Assembly: GCA_002432095.1 (NCBI GenBank)
Contig: DJFQ01000078.1
Coordinates: 22,947 to 34,142 of the forward strand
Direction: 5' to 3'
DNA: 11,196 nt
From: Marinagarivorans sp. UBA5868
GTDB lineage: Bacteria > Pseudomonadota > Gammaproteobacteria > Pseudomonadales > Cellvibrionaceae
In this document: positions 1-4,990 of the stretch, piece by piece
How positions within the stretch are numbered: position 1 is the stretch's first letter
Layout of the letters: each line of letters begins with the position of its first letter
The notes under the pieces: model-generated
What the model was told of the DNA's origin: nothing
What the model saw: only the letters and a program-made list of their open reading frames with translations
Databases searched by the model: none
Program-made: the position numbers and the translations under genes

Positions 1-428
1 CAGGATGCCAACGCAAATGTCGCGGATTTGGCATTTGGATCACTCGTGCGAGTACGCCCCACTGCACTTTCATCTTCTCCGAAATAAAACTGATACCAAT
101 ATTCATGGCCCGGTTTTAAACCTTCGAGCTTAAGATGCACGGAATGGCCTTTTTCATCGGACGTGATAACGGTGCCGTCACGCACGGTTTTTTGCATTGC
201 GGGATCACTGCACACGCGATAGCGCACTTCGATTTTTCCAACCGGCATTCCACCGCCACTTAAAGGCTCTGGTGCCAGGCGCGTCCACAGTACTACGCTG
301 GTATCTCGTGGACTTCCCGAGGTCACACCGAGGGTAAACGGGTTTTGTGTAATGGACGCGCGACCTAGGCCAGGCGTCAGTGTTATGACAGCGCTGGAAG
401 TCAACAAAAAACGACGACGGGAAAGCAT
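1..428 (-). CDS. phoD: PhoD-type alkaline phosphatase/phosphodiesterase, N-terminal part, gene runs off window start
   Basis: Translating back from the ATG at 428 gives 142 residues with no stop, so the C-terminal part lies beyond position 1. The start MLSRRRFLLTSSAVITL is a twin-arginine (Tat) signal: basic SRRRF, hydrophobic core, then small residues and a likely cleavage near GRAS. The mature part has NPFTLGVTSGSPRDTSVVLWTRLAPEP, then a beta-rich stretch ending in GLKPGHEYWYQFYFG and VGRTRT. This is the layout of the PhoD N-terminal Ig-like domain that precedes the metallophosphatase domain. Family members are Tat-exported enzymes that use calcium (and iron) to release phosphate from phosphodiesters or monoesters outside the inner membrane. 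The catalytic residues are outside the window, so activity cannot be judged. A Pho-box match at 489-506 suggests induction by phosphate starvation. SD GAGG sits 7 nt before the ATG and supports this start. Confidence 0.88.
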   Translation of the reverse strand, partial: MLSRRRFLLTSSAVITLTPGLGRASITQNPFTLGVTSGSPRDTSVVLWTRLAPEPLSGGGMPVGKIEVRYRVCSDPAMQKTVRDGTVITSDEKGHSVHLKLEGLKPGHEYWYQFYFGEDESAVGRTRTSDPNAKSATFALAS

Positions 429-431
429 GAT

Positions 432-460
432 TTTGCCTCTTAAAAAGAAAACGAGGCAAA
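432..460 (-). promoter_or_regulatory. Hairpin covering the phoD ribosome binding site
   Basis: TTTGCCTC and GAGGCAAA (minus-strand reading; arms 453-460 and 432-439, loop 13 nt) form a perfect 8-bp inverted repeat. The downstream arm contains GAGG, the apparent Shine-Dalgarno sequence of the phoD start at 428. When folded, the mRNA would hide the site. Whether it acts as a translational switch is inference. Confidence 0.5.
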
Positions 461-488
461 GACAATGGCAGACAGGTATTGCATTGGA

Positions 489-506
489 GTGACCGTTTTA
501 TGGCAT
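489..506 (-). promoter_or_regulatory. Probable Pho box (PhoB site) upstream of phoD
   Basis: The minus strand reads ATGCCATAAAACGGTCAC. This matches 15 of 18 positions of the classical enterobacterial Pho-box consensus CTGTCATAAAACTGTCAC, with the two 7-mer half-sites 11 bp apart. It lies 60 bp before the phoD start, in the short gap after arfB. No good -10 hexamer was found at the standard distance; TGCAAT at 479-484 is the nearest. PhoB control of phoD is inferred from the match and the gene's role. Confidence 0.6.
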
Positions 507-538
507 GGCGCCAGTATTTACGCTAAAACGGCTGGTAA

Positions 539-955
539 TTACGTGTCCTGCACCCTACCCCGCATGGATTTAATTTTACTTCGCACCGTTTTTTCGTTGA
601 GGCGTTTTTCCTTGCTGCTTTTTGTGGGTTTGGTGGCGTAGCGGGTTTTTTGAATTTTACCGGCATCCTTTATTAACTCCTGCAAACGTGCCAGCGCGTC
701 CTCCCGGTTTTTTTCCTGAGTGCGGTGCTGTTGGGCCTTGATAATCAACACACCCTCCTTGGTGATGCGGCTATCTTTGAGTTGCAATAAGCGGTTTTTA
801 TAAAAATCCGGCAGGCTGGAATTGGGAATATCGAACCGCAGATGGATCGCCGAGGACACTTTGTTGACGTTTTGCCCGCCAGCGCCCTGGGCGCGCACGG
901 CAGTCAATTCGATCTCATCATCTGGAATCGCAACTTTGGTGGAAATCTGCAACAT
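539..955 (-). CDS. arfB: ArfB, alternative ribosome-rescue peptidyl-tRNA hydrolase
   Basis: This 138-residue protein matches the E. coli ArfB (YaeJ) pattern end to end; that protein is 140 aa. Residues 1-100 form the RF1-like catalytic domain with RAQGAGGQNVNK, the GGQ at 26-28 being the loop that triggers peptidyl-tRNA hydrolysis. AIHLRFDI and the DSRITKEGVLIIKAQQHRTQEKNR stretch follow. The tail from about 105 (KPTKSSKEKRLNEKTVRSK) is strongly basic, as required for insertion into the empty mRNA channel of a stalled ribosome. In this family the protein frees non-stop ribosomes without a stop codon, backing up tmRNA and ArfA. AGAGG lies just before the ATG. A small ACCGG/CCGGT inverted repeat (982-998) sits in its leader. 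It is read in the same direction as phoD, 110 bp upstream of it. Confidence 0.95.
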   Translation of the reverse strand: MLQISTKVAIPDDEIELTAVRAQGAGGQNVNKVSSAIHLRFDIPNSSLPDFYKNRLLQLKDSRITKEGVLIIKAQQHRTQEKNREDALARLQELIKDAGKIQKTRYATKPTKSSKEKRLNEKTVRSKIKSMRGRVQDT

Positions 956-1019
956 GTCTACCTCTGATCATCCGTTGGCTTACCGGATTTTGACCGGTAT
1001 CGGACGCCTATGATCCACC

Positions 1020-1055
1020 AAAAAAAAGCCCCCGGAAACCAGGATTTCCGAGGGC
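1020..1055 (-). terminator. Rho-independent terminator of the GH5 gene
   Basis: On the minus strand, GCCCTCGGAAA and TTTCCGGGGGC (1045-1055 and 1028-1038) pair at 10 of 11 positions around a 6-nt loop and are followed directly by eight T (1020-1027). It lies 54 bp after the GH5 stop codon and before the arfB leader, so it isolates the two genes. Confidence 0.9.
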
Positions 1056-1060
1056 CTACA

Positions 1061-1129
1061 TCAGGCAGCAATCAGGGGGCGGGCGTCACTGCCTGACGGA
1101 CGACGCGCTCAGGATTTTCTCTGAGCGCG
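1061..1129 (-). repeat. Two further hairpins at the end of the GH5 transcript
   Basis: CGCGCTCA/TGAGCGCG (1104-1111 and 1122-1129, 10-nt loop) straddles the GH5 stop codon. TCAGGCAG/CTGCCTGA (1061-1068 and 1089-1096, 20-nt loop) lies between it and the terminator. Both are perfect 8-bp inverted repeats without a T tract. They may protect the mRNA 3' end; this is inference. Confidence 0.55.
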
Positions 1130-2377
1130 CGACACGGCAATACCACGGCCGGCACCGGCCATGATCAATAACAACAAGCCCAGCAAATCAAAGCTGCCGC
1201 CGGTCCCGCCCGACGATGAACCGCCACCGGAGGAAGAGCTGCTGGAGGAAGACGAAGACGAGCTACTGGAGCTCGATGAGCTGGAAGAACTGCTAGAAGA
1301 CGAACTACTCGAACTGGATGACGATGAGCTGCTGGAACTCGACGAACTGCTGGAAGAACTGCTTGAGCTCGACGAGCCTGTATGGCCGCCGAAGACTGTC
1401 GCCGGTTTTGATGTGGCTTTGATGCCGTTGGTGCTGTTAATCAGCATATTTCCCCAGCTGGAAAGACTGGACGGATTGAAATTGTTGACGATATCCAGCG
1501 CAGTACAGCAACTGCCGTTTCCTGACCACGACCAACCGAGATAGCCGATATCCAGCTCCTCGGCGACCCGCAGAATAGATTCCGCATCAACGAATTTACC
1601 TTGATGATCCGCGCCGAATTCGCCAACGATAATGGGTAAATTATGTTGGTTCATAAAATCGCTAACATAGCCGCGGATGGTGTTGTAGCTCTGATAAACC
1701 TCGTACATATGCACGCTGAACATGGTGTTGCCCAATGAATCCGCATCCGCGACCTGGGATGCGTTGTTCAGCATATATTTTTCCCAATCCTGTCCCCAGC
1801 TCGGCGCATCTACCACCAAAGTGTGGGTCAGCCCGGCGTTGCGAATTGACTGAATTGCCGTGCGATGGGCGTTTACCCAATCACTTGCAGGACGGCCATT
1901 GCCGAACGGCTCGTTGGCAATATTGATCAGAACATAATCTTCCTGACCTTTAAGAGTGTTAGCGATATCAACCCAATATTGAGCGGCTTGCGCCACGGTA
2001 GTCGCTTCGGCTTTTTCGCCGTAGCCCGTGGTGTCATGCACCTCCAACATGCAGATGATGCGATTGTTCTTACACAAGGAGATGATATTGGCGACTTCAT
2101 TTGCCGGTGTGCGCGTCCAGCCTTCCCGGTGAGTGCCGTTGGACAACACCACCCGCACCACATTGGCACCGGTATTGGCGATATTGGGTATGGCGGTATT
2201 GGTTTGACTGGCATACCAGGTATGCGCGTGATTGATCCCGCGCATCACGAACGGCTGGCCGTTGCCATCCAATAACTGGGTTCCCGATACCGAAAATCCG
2301 GCCCAGGCGGATGAGGTGATTAAACCCATTCCAAGAACGCATCCGCCAAGGAATGATTTAATGGTGTTCTGTTTCAT
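1109..2377 (-). CDS. Secreted GH5 endo-beta-1,4-mannanase-type enzyme with polyserine linker and GlyGly-CTERM-like tail
   Basis: The ATG at 2377 is preferred over an in-frame one 16 codons upstream because AGGGG lies 7 nt before it and a normal signal peptide begins there (MKQNTIKSF, hydrophobic core, cleavage after SSAWA at 26), giving 422 residues. Residues 27-330 form a GH5 (beta/alpha)8 catalytic domain. It opens with GTQLLDGNGQPFVMRGINHAH and carries the acid/base Glu156 in IANEPFG, His223 in SVHMY and the nucleophile Glu253 in VGEFGADH. The pattern resembles subfamily 8 mannanases, so mannan is the likely substrate; another GH5 specificity is possible. Residues 335-383 are 49 consecutive serines. 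A tail follows: GGG, SSS, GGTGG, a hydrophobic stretch (LLGLLLLIMAGAG) and a basic end. This resembles the GlyGly-CTERM signal processed by rhombosortase in type II secreting bacteria. No carbohydrate-binding module is present. Confidence 0.88.
   Translation of the reverse strand: MKQNTIKSFLGGCVLGMGLITSSAWAGFSVSGTQLLDGNGQPFVMRGINHAHTWYASQTNTAIPNIANTGANVVRVVLSNGTHREGWTRTPANEVANIISLCKNNRIICMLEVHDTTGYGEKAEATTVAQAAQYWVDIANTLKGQEDYVLINIANEPFGNGRPASDWVNAHRTAIQSIRNAGLTHTLVVDAPSWGQDWEKYMLNNASQVADADSLGNTMFSVHMYEVYQSYNTIRGYVSDFMNQHNLPIIVGEFGADHQGKFVDAESILRVAEELDIGYLGWSWSGNGSCCTALDIVNNFNPSSLSSWGNMLINSTNGIKATSKPATVFGGHTGSSSSSSSSSSSSSSSSSSSSSSSSSSSSSSSSSSSSSSSSSSSSSSSSSGGGSSSGGTGGSFDLLGLLLLIMAGAGRGIAVSRAQRKS
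1229..1375 (-). repeat. Polyserine linker, 49 serine codons in a row
   Basis: All 49 codons encode serine but mix TCN and AGY boxes freely, with no single repeated codon. This points to selection for the peptide rather than simple slippage. Long polyserine linkers are known from secreted carbohydrate-active enzymes of Saccharophagus, Teredinibacter and Cellvibrio. Here the linker joins the catalytic domain to the C-terminal sorting tail. Confidence 0.95.
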
Positions 2378-2497
2378 TATTGTTCCCCTAAAAGTGACTT
2401 TTTTGGCTGAAGAACTCCGTTTCAATCGCGATCACTCACTGCCGTCATCGCAACATGCCCGCCAGCAGAGGTGATCATTTTGTACATAAAATGCGCG

Positions 2498-2513
2498 ATG
2501 TAACGGGTTACAT
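2498..2513. promoter_or_regulatory. LacI-type palindromic operator over the GH5 transcription start
   Basis: ATGTAACGGGTTACAT has perfect 7-bp arms around a 2-nt centre. It is one base from the symmetric TGTAACCGGTTACA form typical of LacI-family regulators. It touches the GH5 TATAAT and covers the expected start point near 2505, a classical repressor position. The regulator and its effector (perhaps a mannan-derived sugar) are inferred; no regulator gene is in the window. Confidence 0.6.
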
Positions 2514-2540
2514 TATAAGAAGATCAATAGAGGAGGAGAA
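2512..2540 (-). promoter_or_regulatory. Promoter of the GH5 gene
   Basis: A perfect TATAAT reads on the minus strand at 2517-2512. At 17 bp the -35 is a weak TTCTCC (2540-2535), three of six to TTGACA. The expected start near 2505 would give a leader of about 128 nt. The weak -35 and overlapping palindrome fit a regulated promoter. Confidence 0.5.
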
Positions 2541-2586
2541 CCCGCGTTTCGTGGACTTGATCATGCTATGAAGATAAATAGAGCGA

Positions 2587-2615
2587 TTGAGTCGTAAGAT
2601 CACCGTGTCTATAAA
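2587..2615 (+). promoter_or_regulatory. Sigma70-like promoter of the GH11 gene
   Basis: TTGAGT (2587-2592), a 17-bp spacer and TATAAA (2610-2615) match the -35/-10 consensus at 4 and 5 of 6. The leader would be about 120 nt. An isolated TATAAT at 2667-2672 is an alternative. Confidence 0.45.
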
Positions 2616-2740
2616 GCGCGGATGCAGACGAGATGGAAAGCAACGGCCGAATCGCTACCCACGGCCTATAATGCTCGGCGGCCACCAAAGCAATTCATCC
2701 TAAAATTAGCCGAGACTTTGGCTGCACCTGGAGACCACCC

Positions 2741-3592
2741 ATGAAACACTGTTTTGCAAAATCCGTCCTCGCTTGCACGCTGCTATTCGGGTTCGCAGGC
2801 TGTGATCGCGAGCCCCCAGCGACTATTGCGCCGGCCGCCCCTGAGGCGTCACAGCAACGACCATCCACTGGCGGTGCAGCCGTCAGCAAACCAGCAATCA
2901 CGAAATTTAAGGCCTACACCCAGCGCTTTAGTGGCGAGACGCTTCTCACTCAAAGCCACGCCACGGGTCATGTGGGCGATTTCTTTTTCACTCACTGGAA
3001 AGATGGCGGAGAAGCCTCGTTTAAGTTGGACGAACAAGGCAACTTCACGATTCACTGGATTGGAGGTAACTACAACTACGTGGGTGGTCCCGGTTGGGAA
3101 GCCGGCGATAAAAATCGCGTCATTGGCTACAACCTTAGTGAAGACTCAGGGGCGAGCTATGTGACCCTTTATGGCTGGGGCTACAACAAGGATATGGATC
3201 ATCAGGATCCCGCACATCTGGTCGAGTACTACATTATTCAACGCTGGGTGCGTACCCCTGCACAAGGTGGTGAAGAGGGCAAAACTTTTATCAGCAACGG
3301 CGTTGAGTACACCACCTACCGCACCGTTCGAAAAGAAAAGCCTTCCATTAACAACACCGCGACTTTTTACCAATACTGGAGCAAACCGAAAGAGCAAATG
3401 CCCCTCGGTGTCGACCACAAAATTATATTTGCGGACCACGTAAAAGCCTGGGAAGAAAACGGTTGGAAGCTGCCGGACATGGATAACTTCGACGCAAGCG
3501 ACGACCCAACTTACCAAGTGCTGGCCATTGAAGTGTTTTTGGTTGAAAAAAGCGGAACCGCGTCAGGTCGCGTGTGGGATGCGAGTAAATAA
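2741..3592 (+). CDS. GH11 endo-1,4-beta-xylanase, lipoprotein
   Basis: 283 residues; GGAG lies 7 nt before the ATG. The signal LACTLLFGFAGC ends in a lipobox-like FAGC with Cys21 as the lipidation site, and Asp22 follows. A Pro/Ala/Gln-rich spacer (22-50) leads into one GH11 jelly-roll domain. It shows FTIHWIGGNYNYVGGPGW, IGYNLSEDSGASYVTLYGWG, LVEYYI with the nucleophile Glu162, FISNGVEYTTYRT, PSINNTATFYQYWS, FADHVKAWEENGWKL, and YQVLAIEVF with the acid/base Glu264. Family members cut internal bonds of xylan. As a lipoprotein it should stay membrane-anchored and act on oligomers or at the cell surface. The stretch after Glu264 (EVFLVEKSG) departs from the usual EGYQSSG, and exactly this 3' segment is imperfectly repeated downstream. 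The stop codon overlaps the inverted-repeat element that follows. Confidence 0.92.
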   Translation: MKHCFAKSVLACTLLFGFAGCDREPPATIAPAAPEASQQRPSTGGAAVSKPAITKFKAYTQRFSGETLLTQSHATGHVGDFFFTHWKDGGEASFKLDEQGNFTIHWIGGNYNYVGGPGWEAGDKNRVIGYNLSEDSGASYVTLYGWGYNKDMDHQDPAHLVEYYIIQRWVRTPAQGGEEGKTFISNGVEYTTYRTVRKEKPSINNTATFYQYWSKPKEQMPLGVDHKIIFADHVKAWEENGWKLPDMDNFDASDDPTYQVLAIEVFLVEKSGTASGRVWDASK

Positions 3593-3680
3593 TTCCCCTC
3601 CCTCGGAAGTTTTTTGGTGGAAAAGAGCGGAACGACTTCCAGCGCGTTCTGAGGACGCGAGCAAATCCCCCTCCTCCGGA
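3530..3680 (+). repeat. Imperfect duplication of the xylanase 3' end, two copies about 76 nt apart
   Basis: Copy 1 begins at 3530 (the Glu264 codon), copy 2 at 3606. The first 29 positions match at 26 with one gap (GAAGTGTTTTTGG against GAAGTTTTTTGG, then GCGGAAC in both). After a diverged middle, GCGAGTAAAT matches GCGAGCAAAT and CCCCTCCCTCGGA matches CCCCCTCCTCCGGA. Restoring the missing base lets copy 2 encode EVFLVEKSGTTSSAF and a stop, a plausible alternative xylanase end. A shorter degenerate third copy begins near 3853 (GAATTTTTGGAAAAGCGAAC). Confidence 0.7.
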
Positions 3681-3857
3681 GGGGTGCCCAACGGGCGGGG
3701 TGGTGACGGGTTAATTACCTATCAGGTCAATCGCACAGTGACGACTCGCCAGGCTGCGCCCGCAACTCTCAAGACGGGAGCATCCCTTTCATCAAGCCTC
3801 ACCCACCAACGAACAACCACCCCGCCCTAGCGGGCACCCTTCCGAGGGAGGGGAATT
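3591..3857. mobile_element. MITE-like inverted-repeat element after the xylanase gene
   Basis: The ends AATTCCCCTCCCTCGGAAG (3591-3609) and its reverse complement (3839-3857) match at all 19 bases. An internal copy of the left end (3667-3704) pairs with 3816-3853 over about 38 nt, including GGGCGGGGTGGT at its inner edge. CCCCTCC/GGAGGGG (3668-3684) forms a tight 7-bp hairpin. There is no transposase and no clear target duplication. The element fills most of the 298 bases between the converging xylanase and accA genes and could terminate transcription from either side. Classing it as a non-autonomous element is inference. Confidence 0.65.
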
Positions 3858-3890
3858 TTTGGAAAAGCGAACATCCCTGTTCACGCGAAA

Positions 3891-4841
3891 TCAGTCGTTT
3901 CCGTAACTCATCAAACGCTGATAGCGCTTGTCCAGGAGCTCGTCCACAGGCATGGACGTGTAACGGTCCACCTGCTCGGACAGGCGCTCCCTTAAGGTTT
4001 CCGACATGGCTTCGATATCGCGGTGCGCACCGCCCAATGGCTCGGGGATGGTCTCGTCGACGATGCCGAGATCTTCCAGCACCCTGGAGGTAACACCCAT
4101 GGCCTCAGCGGCGAGCGGCGCTTTATCCACAGTTTTCCAAATGATGTTGGCGCAGCCTTCTGGAGAGATAACAAAATAAGTGGCGTATTGCAGCATGTTC
4201 AGATGGTCGCCCACGCCAATCGCCAGGGCGCCACCAGAGGAGCCCTCACCGATTACCGTGCAAATGATCGGTGTTCGCAGTCGCGACATCACGGCAAGAT
4301 TTTGCGCGATAGCCTCACTGATACCGCGCTCTTCACTGTCGATTCCGGGATACGCGCCGGGCGTGTCGATAAGGGTGAGAACGGGCAATTTGAAGCGCTC
4401 GGCCATATGCATCAAACGTAAAGCTTTGCGATAGCCTTCCGGTTTGGGCATGCCAAAATTGCGCGACACCTTCTCCTGTACGCTACGGCCCTTCTCTTCG
4501 CCGATCACCATAACCGGTTTGCCGTCGAGCCGACCGATGCCGCCAATAATGGCTTTATCGTCGCCAAAGTGACGGTCACCATGCAGTTCTTCCCAATCGG
4601 TAAAAATACGTGCGATGTAGTCGGAGGCATAAGGACGCTGGGGATGACGGGCAACCTGGACGACCTGCCAGGAGGTGAGATTGGAATAAATGCTTTCTGT
4701 GAGCTTGGCGGATTTGTCCCTAAGGCGTTCAATCTCTTCCGTGATATTCAGGCGGTTGTCGCTGCCCACCAACTGAAGCTCGGAGATTTTTCCTTCCAAC
4801 TCGGCAATGGGCTGCTCGAAAGACAAGTAGTTCAGATTCAT
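3891..4841 (-). CDS. accA: Acetyl-CoA carboxylase, carboxyltransferase subunit alpha
   Basis: The ATG at 4841 gives 316 residues beginning [19 protein letters not shown], which lines up with E. coli AccA (319 aa); a TTG two codons upstream is less likely. AccA pairs with AccD to transfer the carboxyl group from carboxybiotin to acetyl-CoA, making malonyl-CoA for fatty acid synthesis in the cytoplasm. Visible crotonase-fold signatures are [39 protein letters not shown] (159-166), [12 protein letters not shown] (198-209) and [12 protein letters not shown]. The gene follows dnaE by 147 bp in the same direction, the usual gammaproteobacterial order, so they are probably co-transcribed. No strong Shine-Dalgarno precedes the ATG. 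A possible extended -10 (TGCTAAACT, 4916-4908) in the gap may give it a promoter of its own. Confidence 0.97.
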   Translation of the reverse strand: MNLNYLSFEQPIAELEGKISELQLVGSDNRLNITEEIERLRDKSAKLTESIYSNLTSWQVVQVARHPQRPYASDYIARIFTDWEELHGDRHFGDDKAIIGGIGRLDGKPVMVIGEEKGRSVQEKVSRNFGMPKPEGYRKALRLMHMAERFKLPVLTLIDTPGAYPGIDSEERGISEAIAQNLAVMSRLRTPIICTVIGEGSSGGALAIGVGDHLNMLQYATYFVISPEGCANIIWKTVDKAPLAAEAMGVTSRVLEDLGIVDETIPEPLGGAHRDIEAMSETLRERLSEQVDRYTSMPVDELLDKRYQRLMSYGND

Positions 4842-4934
4842 ATTCAATTCTGGTTATGGCTGAGGGTGGTGCCGGTTAGGCAACCACCGAGTAAAAAATA
4901 GCGCGCAAGTTTAGCATTAACTACACAAAACCTT

Positions 4935-4990
4935 CACGAGATTGTGCCTGTCCACGAGATCGTACCTTGCCCACGAGATCGTACCCGCTT
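4935..4990. repeat. Three tandem 18-19 nt repeats between dnaE and accA
   Basis: Units start at 4935, 4953 and 4972: CACGAGATTGTGCCTGTC, CACGAGATCGTACCTTGCC and CACGAGATCGTACCCGCTT. Units 2 and 3 share their first 14 bases. The third overlaps the dnaE stop codon by two bases. They lie in the transcribed gap upstream of accA, so a binding site or processing site is possible, but a neutral duplication would look the same. Confidence 0.85.

Larger units (their letters stand above)
2378..2740. other. Divergent intergenic region between the GH5 and GH11 genes
   Basis: This 363-base gap holds no convincing gene. It carries the GH5 leader (2378-about 2505), the TATAAT and palindrome around 2498-2517, a second small inverted repeat CATTTT/AAAATG (2476-2493), the xylanase promoter candidate (2587-2615), and a lone TATAAT on the plus strand at 2667-2672 without a matching -35. 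Control of both hydrolase genes is most likely concentrated here. Confidence 0.7.

Noticed and set aside
205..465. Minus-strand open frame of 86 codons near the left end
   Set aside because: It is an alternative frame of the phoD start; the Tat signal and PhoD domain are in the other frame from 428.
493..531. CCGTTTTA/TAAAACGG inverted repeat as terminator of arfB
   Set aside because: The loop is 23 nt and no T tract follows; part of the match is explained by the Pho box.
1161..1544. Plus-strand open frame encoding a very acidic Leu/Glu/Asp-rich protein
   Set aside because: It is the reverse complement of the polyserine codons and the end of the GH5 domain; the composition is fully explained by that.
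2741..3592. The GH5/GH11 pair as a horizontally acquired island
   Set aside because: No integrase, transposase, tRNA or obvious composition break is visible; the enzymes suit the apparent host group. Only the downstream repeat element looks mobile.
3528..3830. Plus-strand open frame of 100 codons over the xylanase end and the repeat element
   Set aside because: It overlaps the xylanase in another frame and then translates the inverted repeats; typical spurious repeat-derived frame.
4935..4990. CRISPR-like repeats
   Set aside because: Units are contiguous 18-19 nt tandem copies without spacers and with no cas gene nearby.
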